A stretch of DNA of 64,000 nt from Streptomyces sp. NBC_00289 (lineage in GTDB: Bacteria; Actinomycetota; Actinomycetes; Streptomycetales; Streptomycetaceae). The translations under genes and the position numbers were made by a program. The notes under the pieces are model-generated. The model was not told the DNA's origin. It ran no database searches and saw only the letters and a program-made list of their open reading frames with translations. The stretch lies in assembly GCF_041435115.1 (NCBI RefSeq), contig NZ_CP108046.1, positions 9,362,001 through 9,426,000 of the forward strand, read 5' to 3'. Positions 8,808 through 17,180 of the stretch are shown piece by piece; positions within the stretch are counted from its first letter, which is position 1; each line of letters starts with the position of its first letter.

Positions 8808-8810
8808 CCA

Positions 8811-8839
8811 CCGCGGCCGGCCGAATGTGCCGGCCGCGG
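8811..8839 (+). terminator. Intrinsic-type terminator hairpin after the monooxygenase
   Basis: A perfect 11-bp stem (CCGCGGCCGGC / GCCGGCCGCGG) with a 7-nt loop begins 4 bp after the TGA. There is no U-tract, as is usual in high-GC actinomycetes. Confidence 0.75.
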
Positions 8840-9401
8840 GCTGTGCACGGCCCGGGCAGGATCGTGCGGATGTCGCGTTGCCCGAGGCGCTCCGTACGGG
8901 AACCGCACGGTAGCCGTGGACACGCCGCGGGCCGAGTCCGAGGTACCCGGGGCCGACGTACCGGCGGCGAGAAGTCAGGACGACCGCATGTGACGACCGA
9001 TGCTTCGTCGACCACGATCGTTCGTCGGGGAGCGTTTCGAGCCAATTGGCGGCTGCGGCGATCACGTTCGTTCGGGGCCGCGTGCGGTTGAAGCCGAGGT
9101 GACGTCGGCACACGCGCGACCACGGCAACCTCTGCCTCCGCAGGCTCGGTTGCGACGACGGGCGGTCCCGAACCGGTCTCAGCGGCAGGTTCCGTAGCAC
9201 CTGGCGAAGCGCGGGCTCGAAGAACGGTCGAAGAACCGCGAAGGGCTGGCGTGTACGAAGGCCCAACTGGGCTTATCACTTCCCCTGTTGGGGCAACCGG
9301 CGGTGATGTCGATTGACGGATTGGCGCCTGTCGGGGTGGGCAGGAAGCTGGCAATGTGGCATGAGCATGCCTGCCCTTCCTTCCCCCACAGGAGGCCGAT
9401 C
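8840..9401. other. Long intergenic region, no convincing gene
   Basis: 562 bp upstream of the protease gene. Both strands carry short open frames, but none has a start with a ribosome-binding site or a recognisable domain. One minus-strand stretch (about 9030-9090, reading NVIAAAANWLETLPDERSW) looks protein-like and may be a decayed fragment. The protease promoter should be in the last 100 bp, where ATTGACGGATTGG occurs, but I see no matching -10. Confidence 0.4.
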
Positions 9402-9965
9402 ATGTACTCACGCACGTTCGTCCATGGCTTCACCGTCACCTGCACGGTGGCGCTCAGCCTCGTCGGCGGCAACGCCTACGCGACCGCGGCGAGTTCCGGC
9501 GATCAGCCGCTCGCGGCGCGCGTCGTCACCTACAACGCCGGTGCGTCGGCGGAGTTCAAGGCCGCCGTCGATCGGGGCGCGGCTGTCTGGAACGAGAGTG
9601 TGGACAGCGTCGAACTGCGCCCGGCGGCTGCCGGGCAGCGCGCCAACATCCAGGTCATCGCCGACAACGGCTGGCCACGGGCCCTGACCACGTCCCTCGG
9701 CAACGGAACGGTCTACATCGGCCGGGAGGCCGTCAACCAGGGGTACGACACGGTGCGGATCTCGGCGCACGAGCTCGGTCACATTCTTGGCCTGCCGGAT
9801 CGTAAGCCCGGCCCCTGTTCCAGCTTGATGTCGGGTTCGAGCGCTGGTGTGCCGTGCAAGAACCCGTACCCGGACGCGGCCGAGAAGGCGGAGGTCGAGG
9901 GCAACTTCGGCTCCGCGCTCGCCCGGCCGACGGTGGCTGTGCCCAATGGCGTGATCGTGGACTGA
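9402..9965 (+). CDS. snpA: Snapalysin-like secreted zinc metalloprotease (M7)
   Basis: This 187-residue preproenzyme has a Sec signal peptide (residues 1 to about 30, ending near TAASS) and a mature small metalloprotease domain. The zinc site HELGHILGLPD at the AHELGH segment gives the two His, the catalytic Glu and the third-ligand Asp characteristic of family M7. CSSLMSG follows as the Met-turn, and two Cys (in PCSS and VPCKN) can form the conserved disulfide. Snapalysins degrade milk proteins extracellularly. The ATG at 9402 is supported by AGGAGG. In characterised loci a divergent LysR activator (snpR) accompanies this gene; none is present here, so its control must differ. Confidence 0.85.
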   Translation: MYSRTFVHGFTVTCTVALSLVGGNAYATAASSGDQPLAARVVTYNAGASAEFKAAVDRGAAVWNESVDSVELRPAAAGQRANIQVIADNGWPRALTTSLGNGTVYIGREAVNQGYDTVRISAHELGHILGLPDRKPGPCSSLMSGSSAGVPCKNPYPDAAEKAEVEGNFGSALARPTVAVPNGVIVD

Positions 9966-10154
9966 TCCACGCGCGTGCGCCGGGACGGGTTACGCGTGGT
10001 CCGATGTCGTCCGCCAAGGCGCGACAACACGCCTTGACGTCGGGCTGGAGCGTCCCGTCGTGTGACTGCGTACCTCACCAGGATGCGGACGGGCGGAATC
10101 TCCGTTGCCGTGGAGGCCTGCCGCCCGGGATCCTGAGGTCATGACGGATGCCAC

Positions 10155-10865
10155 ATGCGGCTGAGGCTGCGCCTGTTCAGACCACGGACCGGACCGCACG
10201 AGCATCGAGTCGTGCAGCCCTGGCACCCCCTTCGCCACACCTCGCTGAGTGCCCCCGAGCCCGTCGGTCTGCTGCTCGGTGATCACGACGGGCTGAACCG
10301 GCTCGCAGGCCTGTTCTCCTTCGCCGCCTACTCCCGGCACACGATCGTCCACGTCCCGCTGCGGGACGGTCTCCCGCCCGGCGAGGGCTTCGGTGAGCCG
10401 GTCGACCTCCTGCTGGCCCATCACACGCTCGGCCTGCGCCCCGCCAAGTGGCCCGACATGCGGCGCAGGCTGGTGAACGGCTCCGCGTTGACCGCCCGTA
10501 CCGACGAGGCGCGCACCGCCCGGGACGCCGCCTCCTGGCGGCGACGCGGCGGGCGTGCCGACTTCCGGGACGACCTGCGGCACGCCACCCACGCCCGAAC
10601 GTTCTTCCTGTTCGGCAGCCGGGACGTCTTCGCCGAGACGGCCACGTCCTTCGCCCACGCGGCAGGCTGGGGTCCGCGCCACAAGCGCGTCGAGAAAGGG
10701 CACTCGGCACTGATGACGGCGCTCCCGACCCTGGTCCAGGCCCCCGGCGGCGGGCACCCCTTCGAGGTGATGGTCTCCTTCAGGCCGTATCCGCCCTACG
10801 CCCATGTCAGGCGGCCGGGGCGCAAAGGCGAACGGCGTGAGGTTTCACCCGCCTCGCCGTCCTGA
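10155..10865 (+). CDS. Hypothetical protein
   Basis: This 236-residue, His- and Arg-rich protein lacks a signal peptide or membrane helix. Candidate structural segments are GLLLGDHDGLNRLAGLF (residues about 38-54), VDLLLAHHTLGLRP and TFFLFGSRDVFAETA. The C-terminal 25 residues are basic and probably disordered. I do not recognise a family. The codon bias is consistent with a real gene, but the ATG at 10155 has no strong ribosome-binding site. Neighbours give no functional clue. Confidence 0.5.
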   Translation: MRLRLRLFRPRTGPHEHRVVQPWHPLRHTSLSAPEPVGLLLGDHDGLNRLAGLFSFAAYSRHTIVHVPLRDGLPPGEGFGEPVDLLLAHHTLGLRPAKWPDMRRRLVNGSALTARTDEARTARDAASWRRRGGRADFRDDLRHATHARTFFLFGSRDVFAETATSFAHAAGWGPRHKRVEKGHSALMTALPTLVQAPGGGHPFEVMVSFRPYPPYAHVRRPGRKGERREVSPASPS

Positions 10866-11039
10866 TGGCCCTCCCGGCCTCGCCCTGGTCGGCCGCCACC
10901 ACCGTCGAGTACGGGGGGCGGCGAGGACCAGGGTCGATGGCGAGGCCGCCCGGACGGCTTGCACCCGGGCCCGGGAACCGACGCCGTTCAGAGGTGGCGG
11001 GGGTCTACCCGCAACCTCCGACCGACGGCCGGGCGGCGC

Positions 11040-12164
11040 CTATGTGAGGTCGATCGCCGCGCAGTCCGCCTGGTACTTCGGTGTGCAGATGTCCTTGACC
11101 GTGTAGACACCGTCTTTGATCACCGTGGCCTTGATGTTGTCCTTCGTGAGGGCGACCACGGGCACCAGCATCGACGGGATGCCCTTCTGTGTGGGGCTGT
11201 CGACCGTGTCGCGGGTCAGCGCGTCGAACGCGATGTCACGGCCCTGGACCTTGGCCACCGCCATCTCCGCGGCATTGGTCGCCTCCAGCATGAACGACTT
11301 GTACACGGTCATGTACTGCTCGCCCGAGACGATCCGCTGCACCGCGGCCAGGTCCGCGTCCTGCCCGGTCACCGGCGGGGTCGTGCCGGCGCCCGCCTCC
11401 TTCACCGCGTCGATGACCGCGCCCGCCATGCCGTCGTTCGCCGAGTAGACGGCGGCGATGTTGGCGAGCCCGACGGACTGGATCGCCTTGCGCATGTTCG
11501 CCTTGGCGACTGCCGGCAGCCAGTCCTCGGTGTCGTACGACTTCGCGATGATCACGTGGTTTTCCAGCTCGCCCAGCGCGCCCTTTTTGAACCGTGCCGT
11601 GTTCGGGTCGGCGGGCGAGCCGTTCATCATGACGATCTTGCTGGTCGCGGCCTTGCTGCCGAGCGCTTCGAGGAGGGAACGGCCCTGCACCTCACCCACG
11701 AGTTCGTTGTCGTGCGAGATGTAGGCGTCGATCGGTCCCTCGGCGAGCCGGTCGTACGCGATCACGGGAATGCCCGCGTCCTTGGCCTTCCTGACGCCGG
11801 ATGCGATGGCCTTGGCGTCCACGGCGTCGACGAGCACCACGTCCACCTTCGCGGCGATCATCTGCTCGAACTGCTTGCCCTGCGTGGCCACGCTCCCTCC
11901 GGCGTTGGCGTAGCGGACCTTGCCCTTGGCGTGGGTGAGGGAGGCGATCCGCTGCTCGATGAGGGGACGGTCGAACTTCTCGAAGCGCGTGGTGTCCCGG
12001 TCGGGCAGAAGAAGACCCACCGTGATGTCGCTGCCCTTCTTCGAGACCGCCGAGGCGTTGTCCCCGCCGAGGACGCCGCACGCGGTGAGCGAGAGGGCCG
12101 AGGCGGTAGCTGCCAGAGCGGTGGTGAGGCTGCGGACAGGGGTGCTACCGGGTTGAGTCTTCAC
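11040..12164 (-). CDS. Sugar-binding lipoprotein, xylose/multiple-sugar type (orphan)
   Basis: This 374-residue periplasmic-binding-protein-fold lipoprotein resembles XylF/ChvE proteins. It has a signal peptide with a lipobox-like SLTAC (Cys about residue 29), then DITVGLLLPDRDTTRFEKFDRPLI, and VYSANDGMAGAVIDAVKEAG as the second-lobe signature. C-terminal Cys residues (in DICTPKYQADCAAIDL) may form a disulfide. It would bind a pentose or hexose at the cell surface. The GTG start has GGAAGG upstream. No ATPase or permease gene is adjacent, so it must either feed a transporter encoded elsewhere or be a chemosensory or solitary binding protein. Confidence 0.88.
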   Translation of the reverse strand: MKTQPGSTPVRSLTTALAATASALSLTACGVLGGDNASAVSKKGSDITVGLLLPDRDTTRFEKFDRPLIEQRIASLTHAKGKVRYANAGGSVATQGKQFEQMIAAKVDVVLVDAVDAKAIASGVRKAKDAGIPVIAYDRLAEGPIDAYISHDNELVGEVQGRSLLEALGSKAATSKIVMMNGSPADPNTARFKKGALGELENHVIIAKSYDTEDWLPAVAKANMRKAIQSVGLANIAAVYSANDGMAGAVIDAVKEAGAGTTPPVTGQDADLAAVQRIVSGEQYMTVYKSFMLEATNAAEMAVAKVQGRDIAFDALTRDTVDSPTQKGIPSMLVPVVALTKDNIKATVIKDGVYTVKDICTPKYQADCAAIDLT

Positions 12165-12424
12165 TTCAGGTGCCTTCCGGGCGAGAAAGCCGCACGGCGA
12201 TCAGGTGACGTGGACCCGACGCGGCGACTGCACCACTCTGCGATCAGCGTGTCCTGCGCAGAAGTGGTTACCGGGGCTCCCTACAGAATCTCCCCGGACC
12301 GGGCGGCTGTTCCCCGCTTGACTGCCGCAGTACCTCCACATCGCGGGGTGCCCGGAACGGGATCTGAGTCGGGCCGCGTCGACGTGCCGGGGCTCGGGTC
12401 CCGGCACGTCGGTCGAGGGGTGGA

Positions 12425-13297
12425 TCAGGCCGTGCCCGGTGACTTCGTGGCCCGGGCGAGCTTCTGGGTCACGTCGACGGTGCCCTTGGCGGGCGGCGTC
12501 CGGACGTCGGCCTTCGTGCCGAAGTCGCTGAACCTGAGCGTGGTGGTACTCGTGACGGCCGGTGTCTTCTGTGCGTCCGTGGTCTGCGGGCGCAGGGTCA
12601 GCCGGACGGTCTCCTGCCGCAGCCGCCCTTGTTCGTCGAGCCACATGTCCAACGGGACTGTGGACGTGCCGAGTTGGCGGCGCATCTGCTCGGCCTTGGC
12701 CGAATCGCCTTCGGCCAGGGCCTTCACGTCGACCGTGACCCGGTAGTGCGTGGTGCGTGCGCCGTCGATCGTCTCGGTCCCCATCTTCTCGACGTCCCGG
12801 TCGCTCACACCCTTGGTGTACGTGAACGGTTCAGCCGGATCGCTGACCTGACCGTCCTGGTTGCCGGAGGCGGACTGCTTCAGCCGAGCGAGGTCGATCT
12901 TCATCCACGTCTTGCCCCGGGGCAGTTCGGCGCGCTGCGCGGCGGGTGGCTTCTGGTAAACGACGCCGTCGAGCACGCGCTGCTCGATCCGCTGTCCCTG
13001 GGCGGTCAGCGTCACCTGGCTGTCGCCCGCTTCGAGGTTCATCACGCCCTCACCCCGGACGGTCACGCTCTTGCCCTTGGCGGTGGCCTTGGAGGCAACG
13101 GTCATCCTCGCCGTGTCGGCCGCGACGGTCGTGCGGTAGGCGGCCTTCACCGCCTGGGCCTCGGAGGCCCCGCTCGGCGCGCCCTTCGGGGCCCCCTCCG
13201 CCGTGCCCGAGCCGTTCCCGTCCTCGGAACAGCCGGACAGACCCACGGTGAGCACCACGACCGCGGCGGCTCCTGCGACGCGTGTCTTCGACGCCAT
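12425..13297 (-). CDS. Secreted lipoprotein of the LppX/LprG-like class
   Basis: This 290-residue lipoprotein has signal peptide MASKTRVAGAAAVVVLTVG, a lipobox ending at the Cys in LSGC, a low-complexity Gly/Ser/Ala linker, then a domain rich in alternating strands (ARMTVASKATAKG, SVTVRGEGVMNLEAGDSQVTL, VVYQKPPAAQ, THYRVTVDVKAL). This pattern matches the LolA/LppX half-barrel fold that carries lipids or hydrophobic molecules in actinobacteria. The ATG at 13297 is supported by GAGGGGA. Function beyond envelope-associated binding is not known. It is monocistronic. Confidence 0.8.
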   Translation of the reverse strand: MASKTRVAGAAAVVVLTVGLSGCSEDGNGSGTAEGAPKGAPSGASEAQAVKAAYRTTVAADTARMTVASKATAKGKSVTVRGEGVMNLEAGDSQVTLTAQGQRIEQRVLDGVVYQKPPAAQRAELPRGKTWMKIDLARLKQSASGNQDGQVSDPAEPFTYTKGVSDRDVEKMGTETIDGARTTHYRVTVDVKALAEGDSAKAEQMRRQLGTSTVPLDMWLDEQGRLRQETVRLTLRPQTTDAQKTPAVTSTTTLRFSDFGTKADVRTPPAKGTVDVTQKLARATKSPGTA

Positions 13298-13478
13298 AGT
13301 GACTTTTCCCCTCAAGTCGGGTCAGAACAAGCTGATTTGACCCAATCCCGGGTTCCCTCGGTTTCCCGGACCACTCCTGTGGCCCGCACATGTCGCAGAG
13401 GTGAACCGCCTGTGCGCCGACGGGGGCAGAAAATGAGGACCGCTCCTCCCCATTGCGCTACGGGAGACGAGCATTCAT

Positions 13479-13495
13479 TATCAGGAATCCTGATA
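13479..13495. promoter_or_regulatory. 17-bp palindromic operator upstream of the esterase
   Basis: TATCAGGA-A-TCCTGATA is a perfect inverted repeat with 8-bp arms and a single central base, ending 30 bp before the ATG at 13526. It sits in a locally AT-rich promoter stretch. Its form is that of a MarR- or TetR-type dimer operator. No such regulator is adjacent. Confidence 0.65.
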
Positions 13496-13525
13496 CTTTA
13501 ACTTTGTAGCGATGGGCGACCAGTC

Positions 13526-14419
13526 ATGCCATTCAGCCCCAGAATCCAGGCCAGAGGGGTCCAGCTGCTGCTCGGCCGCGTGATGGCCCGCGTGCACAAG
13601 GGCCTGCGCTTCACCGACATCCCGAAGCGCACCGAAGCCCTCCGGGTGGAGACCGGCGCCGGACCGGTGGCCTGTACCGTCTACCGGCCGCCCGCCACCA
13701 CCGCCGGCCCCGCCCCCGTGTTCATCAACTTCCACGGTGGCGGCTTCGTGATCGGTCGCCCCGAGCAGGACGACCACATCTGCCGCTACATAGCCGCCAC
13801 GGCAGGCTGCGTCGTGATCAACGTGGACTACGCCGTCGCACCGCAGAGGCCGTTCCCCACCCCGGTCATCCAGGCGTACGACGTCACCGAGTGGGTCGCC
13901 CGGAACGGCCCCGCCAACGACTGGGACGGTTCACGAATCGCCGTGGGCGGACACAGTGCCGGGGCCAACCTGACCGCCGCGGTCTGCCGCACGGCACGAG
14001 ACCGAGGCACCTTCTCGCCCCGGCTCCAGATCATCGACTCGGCACCACTCGACCAGGTCTCCGACCCGGCCACCAAGCAGTCCCTCATCGCCAAGCCGCT
14101 GCTGAGCCCTCAGCTCATGCGGATCTTCACCGCCGCCTACGTCCCGGACTCCGCCGACCGGGCCCACCCCCTCGTCTCGCCGGGACTGGCCGACGACCTC
14201 GCCGGACTGCCTCCCGCCCTGGTCATCACGGCGGAGAACGACCGTTTGCGCGACGAGGGCGACGCCTACGCCAAGGCCCTGGAGGCCGCCGGTGTTCCCG
14301 TCACCCACCGCGTCTTCGCGGGAGTCGACCACTACTTCACGCACACCGGCCCGGTCCCGGACGGGAAGGAAGCCATCGATCTCATGGCCACCACCCTGCG
14401 CACCGCCCTGAACGACTGA
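13526..14419 (+). CDS. Alpha/beta hydrolase of the hormone-sensitive-lipase family
   Basis: This 297-residue cytoplasmic esterase has the oxyanion-hole motif NFHGGGFVIG (residues about 72-81), the nucleophile elbow GGHSAGANLTAAV (about 146), an Asp in TAENDRLRDEG and the catalytic His in GVDHYFTH. All three catalytic residues are present and the length is normal for the family. It would hydrolyse short acyl esters or similar. It lies downstream of a perfect 17-bp palindrome that probably controls it. It is monocistronic. Confidence 0.92.
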   Translation: MPFSPRIQARGVQLLLGRVMARVHKGLRFTDIPKRTEALRVETGAGPVACTVYRPPATTAGPAPVFINFHGGGFVIGRPEQDDHICRYIAATAGCVVINVDYAVAPQRPFPTPVIQAYDVTEWVARNGPANDWDGSRIAVGGHSAGANLTAAVCRTARDRGTFSPRLQIIDSAPLDQVSDPATKQSLIAKPLLSPQLMRIFTAAYVPDSADRAHPLVSPGLADDLAGLPPALVITAENDRLRDEGDAYAKALEAAGVPVTHRVFAGVDHYFTHTGPVPDGKEAIDLMATTLRTALND

Positions 14420-14583
14420 GGGCGGTCAACACGCGGCGCAGGATGGTGACTTGGGTACTGCCGAGGCGCCTGGCTGTGGTCGGCGTTCGGCGTTCGGCGG
14501 GCGCAGGGCCGTACCGCCGTACCGTGCGGGAACACCGGATCGCGACGGTGACGCGTCCTGGCGGTGTGCTCACCCACCTCCCG

Positions 14584-15201
14584 TCACAGGCTCGCGAGGA
14601 GATCGTCGAGCGGGGTCGGAACCCGCTCGGCGTCGAGGGCCTCGACCAGGAGGCGGCCGTAGCGGATCTTGCGGCCCTTCTTCGTGCCGAGGAAGCGCCG
14701 CAACTGCTGGTTTCGGGGCCGACCGTGGTGTGCGGGCTGGTGCAGAAAGGTCTGCCAGGCACGGAGGTCTCCCTCGGCCCGGAGGATCTCCTCGACTCCC
14801 GCTGTGCCCAGTGCGCGGATGAGCTCGTCCTCCAGGTCGGACACGCACACGAAGAAGTCACGGTGTGGCGCCTGTGCCCGCTGTAGGCCACGGTCGTAGA
14901 AGCGTTGCTCACCCTCGTCGCACAGACCTGTCAGACGCAGACCGAGGCCGGGCGGTCCGAGGAGGCCGGCGTAGCGGGCGACGCTCATCGCCCCGCCCAT
15001 CGACACGACGCAGACTCCCTCGGCGGCGAGGTCCCGGTCGCGCCGTGCGGCCAGCGCCTCGACTGCCGCGAGGTCACTCGGCCCTTCCAGCAGCACCGCC
15101 GTCCGCAGGCCCAGTCGCACGGAAAGATCACTTGCCGCCGCGCCGGAACCGCCGTTCGCCCAGCCACTGACCGCATCCCGGAATGCCCGCATGTCCTCCA
15201 T
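14584..15201 (-). CDS. TOPRIM-only protein related to OLD-family nucleases
   Basis: This protein of about 205 residues consists of a single TOPRIM domain. The conserved Glu is in TAVLLEGPSDLAAVEAL (near residue 39), and the acidic pairs are in TGLCDEGEQRF and VSDLEDELIRALG. This is the arrangement of the C-terminal nuclease domain of OLD-family ATP-dependent nucleases, here without the ABC-ATPase half. Stand-alone versions are common in actinobacteria and their function is unclear; nucleotidyl transfer or DNA nicking are the known TOPRIM chemistries. The start is uncertain: ATG at 15201 or 15192, or upstream GTG codons. Confidence 0.75.
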   Translation of the reverse strand: MEDMRAFRDAVSGWANGGSGAAASDLSVRLGLRTAVLLEGPSDLAAVEALAARRDRDLAAEGVCVVSMGGAMSVARYAGLLGPPGLGLRLTGLCDEGEQRFYDRGLQRAQAPHRDFFVCVSDLEDELIRALGTAGVEEILRAEGDLRAWQTFLHQPAHHGRPRNQQLRRFLGTKKGRKIRYGRLLVEALDAERVPTPLDDLLASL

Positions 15202-15275
15202 GGAGCGAGTCTGCACCTCCACCTGACGGCACGGCACGCGATATTCGACCCCCTCGAACATCCGCGCGCGGGCCG

Positions 15276-16433
15276 TCAGTGACCCCGGCGGGCGTTGAGG
15301 CGGGCGGCCTGGCGTGTCAGGTGGTCGCGCTCGGCGAGGTTGGGCGCCTTGTGGGCCGCCTCGGCGTACAGCCGCGCCGCTGTCGTCAGGTCGCCGTCGC
15401 GTTCGTGGAGGTAGGCCGCCACCGCGGTGTGGCGGGGCAGTGAGTCGTCCAGTGCCGTGAGCGCCGCCAGGCCGGCGCGTGGTCCGTCGGCCTCGCCGAC
15501 GGCCACCGCGCGGTTGAGCCGGACGACCGCGCTGCCGGTAAGGCGCACGAGCTCGTCGTACCACTCGACGATCTGCACCCAGTCGGTCTCCTCGGCGGTG
15601 AGCGCGTCGGCGTGCAGAGCCGCGATGGCGGCCTGGGCCTGGAACTCGGCCAGCCGGTCGCGGGCGAGGGCCGCCTGCAGGATCTCGACGCCCTCGGCGA
15701 TCGACTTCGTGTCCCACCGGGCGCGGTCCTGCTCGGCGAGCGGCACCAGGCTGCCGTCGGGCGCGGTCCTGGCGGCGCGCCGGGCGTGGTGGAGCAGCAT
15801 GAGGGCGAGCAGCCCCGCCACCTCGGGATGGTCGATGGAGGCCGCGAGCTGCCGGGCGAGGCGGATGGCCTCGGCGGCGAGGTCGACGTCGCCGGAGTAG
15901 CCCTCGTTGAAGACCAGGTACAGCACGCGCAGCACGGTGGCGACGTCGCCGGGCTGGTCGAACCGCACGCCGGAGACCGTGCGCTTGGCCCGGCTGATGC
16001 GCTGCGCCATGGTCGTCTCGGGCACCAGGTAGGCCTGGGCGATCTGGCGGGTGGTCAGCCCGCCGACGGCACGCAGGGTGAGGGCGACGGCGGACGACGG
16101 CGTCAGCGAGGGGTGGGCGCACAGGAAGTAGAGCTGGAGCGTGTCGTCCACCGCCGGGGCGGGCCCGGGTGGCGGCTGTTCGTCGACGAGGTCCTCGCGC
16201 CGGCGGCGGGCGGTGTCCGACCGGGTCGCGTCGAGGAACTTGCGCCAGGCCACGGTGACCAGCCAGCCCTTCGCATCCCGCGGAGGGTCGGCCGGCCACA
16301 CGCGGACCGCCTCGACCAGCGCGTCCTGCACGGCGTCCTCGGCCGCCGCGAAGTCGGCTCCGCGGCGGACGAGGATGGTGAGCACGCTGGGTGTGAGGCT
16401 GCGGAGCAGGGCCTCGTTCACTTCGGATGTCAC
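15276..16433 (-). CDS. ECF42-type RNA polymerase sigma factor
   Basis: This 385-residue ECF sigma factor has sigma2 (AAAEDAVQDALVEAVRVWP...GWLVTVAWRKFLDATRSD), sigma4 (SSAVALTLRAVGGLTTRQIAQAYLVPETTMAQRISRAKRT) and a long C-terminal helical extension of about 200 residues (YLVFNEGYSG, LLHHARRAAR, NRAVAVGEADGP). That extension is the DUF6596/TPR-like hallmark of group ECF42. The GTG overlaps the stop of the upstream DGPF-protein gene by 4 bp (GTGA), indicating translational coupling. In this group the C-terminal extension is needed for activity and no classical anti-sigma factor is known. The promoter at 16890-16916 suggests autoregulation. Confidence 0.93.
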   Translation of the reverse strand: MTSEVNEALLRSLTPSVLTILVRRGADFAAAEDAVQDALVEAVRVWPADPPRDAKGWLVTVAWRKFLDATRSDTARRRREDLVDEQPPPGPAPAVDDTLQLYFLCAHPSLTPSSAVALTLRAVGGLTTRQIAQAYLVPETTMAQRISRAKRTVSGVRFDQPGDVATVLRVLYLVFNEGYSGDVDLAAEAIRLARQLAASIDHPEVAGLLALMLLHHARRAARTAPDGSLVPLAEQDRARWDTKSIAEGVEILQAALARDRLAEFQAQAAIAALHADALTAEETDWVQIVEWYDELVRLTGSAVVRLNRAVAVGEADGPRAGLAALTALDDSLPRHTAVAAYLHERDGDLTTAARLYAEAAHKAPNLAERDHLTRQAARLNARRGH

Positions 16434-16837
16434 TCCGTGACCGTGCCGTGCGCGCCCATGAACGGACGCAGTTCGAGCCACTCGTGGATCGGCTCCCCGC
16501 CCTTGCCCGGGGCGGCCGACAGTTCCCCGGCCAGCTCGACGGCGCGCTCGTAGCTGTCGACGTCGATCACCATCCAGCCGGCGATGACGTCCTTGGTCTC
16601 GGCGAACGGCCCGTCGGTGACCGGCGGGCGCCCCTCACCGTCGTAGCGGACGAACGTGCCCCCGGGGGCGAGCGCCTGGCTGTCGACGAACTCGCCGGTC
16701 CCCTCCAGCCGGGTCGCGAAGTCGCGCATGTACTGCACGTGCGCCGAGATCTCCTCCGGCGTCCACTGGTCCATGGGCACGTCGTTGACCGAAGCCGGGG
16801 CGCCACGGTAGTGCTTGAGCAGCAGGTACTTGGCCAT
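16430..16837 (-). CDS. YCII-related DGPF-domain protein, ECF42 partner
   Basis: This 135-residue YCII-like protein contains the signature DGPFAETKDVIAGWMVIDV at about residues 75-93. DGPF proteins are the conserved genomic partners and regulon members of ECF42 sigma factors (established association). Their biochemical function is unresolved, though the fold is a ferredoxin-like dimer with a His/Asp-containing cavity. The ATG is preceded by AGGAGA. It is the first gene of a two-gene unit with the sigma factor. Confidence 0.92.
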   Translation of the reverse strand: MAKYLLLKHYRGAPASVNDVPMDQWTPEEISAHVQYMRDFATRLEGTGEFVDSQALAPGGTFVRYDGEGRPPVTDGPFAETKDVIAGWMVIDVDSYERAVELAGELSAAPGKGGEPIHEWLELRPFMGAHGTVTE

Positions 16838-16889
16838 GGTGGTTCTCCTCGGTACTGGTGCGATCCATTGTGGTCGCGTTCAGTACGGG

Positions 16890-16916
16890 GACGGAGCCAG
16901 TCACGGGTTCTCGACA
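16890..16916 (-). promoter_or_regulatory. Candidate ECF42 promoter
   Basis: On the minus strand TGTCGA (16911-16916) is followed after exactly 17 bp by CGTC (16890-16893), about 50 bp before the DGPF start. As I recall it, the published ECF42 motif in Streptomyces venezuelae has TGTCGA at -35 and CG(A/T)C at -10, so this fits autoregulated transcription. Confidence 0.7.
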
Positions 16917-17072
16917 TCGCCGCCGGATTTTTTTTCCGGCCCTCGTGGACGAGGTCGCAGGACCGCGGAGAAGATCCCTGCGTCGCCCCGCACCCGCCTT
17001 CCGCTGAGCGGCGGCCCTTCGTCGGCCTGGAGCCGGTGCGTCGGCGTGCGGGCGAGTCGGTGAAGGCACGGC

Positions 17073-17100
17073 TTGTCCGCGTTTCTCCCAGTATTATTAT
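17073..17100 (+). promoter_or_regulatory. Candidate vegetative-type promoter for the SpoIIE gene
   Basis: TTGTCC (17073-17078) and TATTAT (17095-17100) are separated by 16 bp in an unusually AT-rich patch, 81 bp before the GTG at 17181. This is the most promoter-like sequence between the divergent ECF42 unit and this gene. Confidence 0.5.
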
Positions 17101-17180
17101 CGATATCGCAGTCTGGCCTCGACGAGTGGAAGCGTCGAGAAAGCGGAGTCGATTCAACCGCGAGACGAGAGAGGCGCAGC

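Noticed and set aside
9030..9090. A protein-like minus-strand fragment in the protease upstream region
   Set aside because: It has no family match I can name, no start and no neighbours in frame. It is too short to call a pseudogene.
6498..9266. A 922-codon open frame on the minus strand
   Set aside because: It runs antisense to the clear FAD monooxygenase and its composition (Gly/Arg/His-rich, no domains) is that of a shadow frame in high-GC DNA.
16922..16940. GCCGG-A-T8-CCGGC hairpin upstream of the ECF42 promoter
   Set aside because: The eight T residues form the loop rather than a U-tract after the stem, and it ends no gene. It is probably fortuitous.
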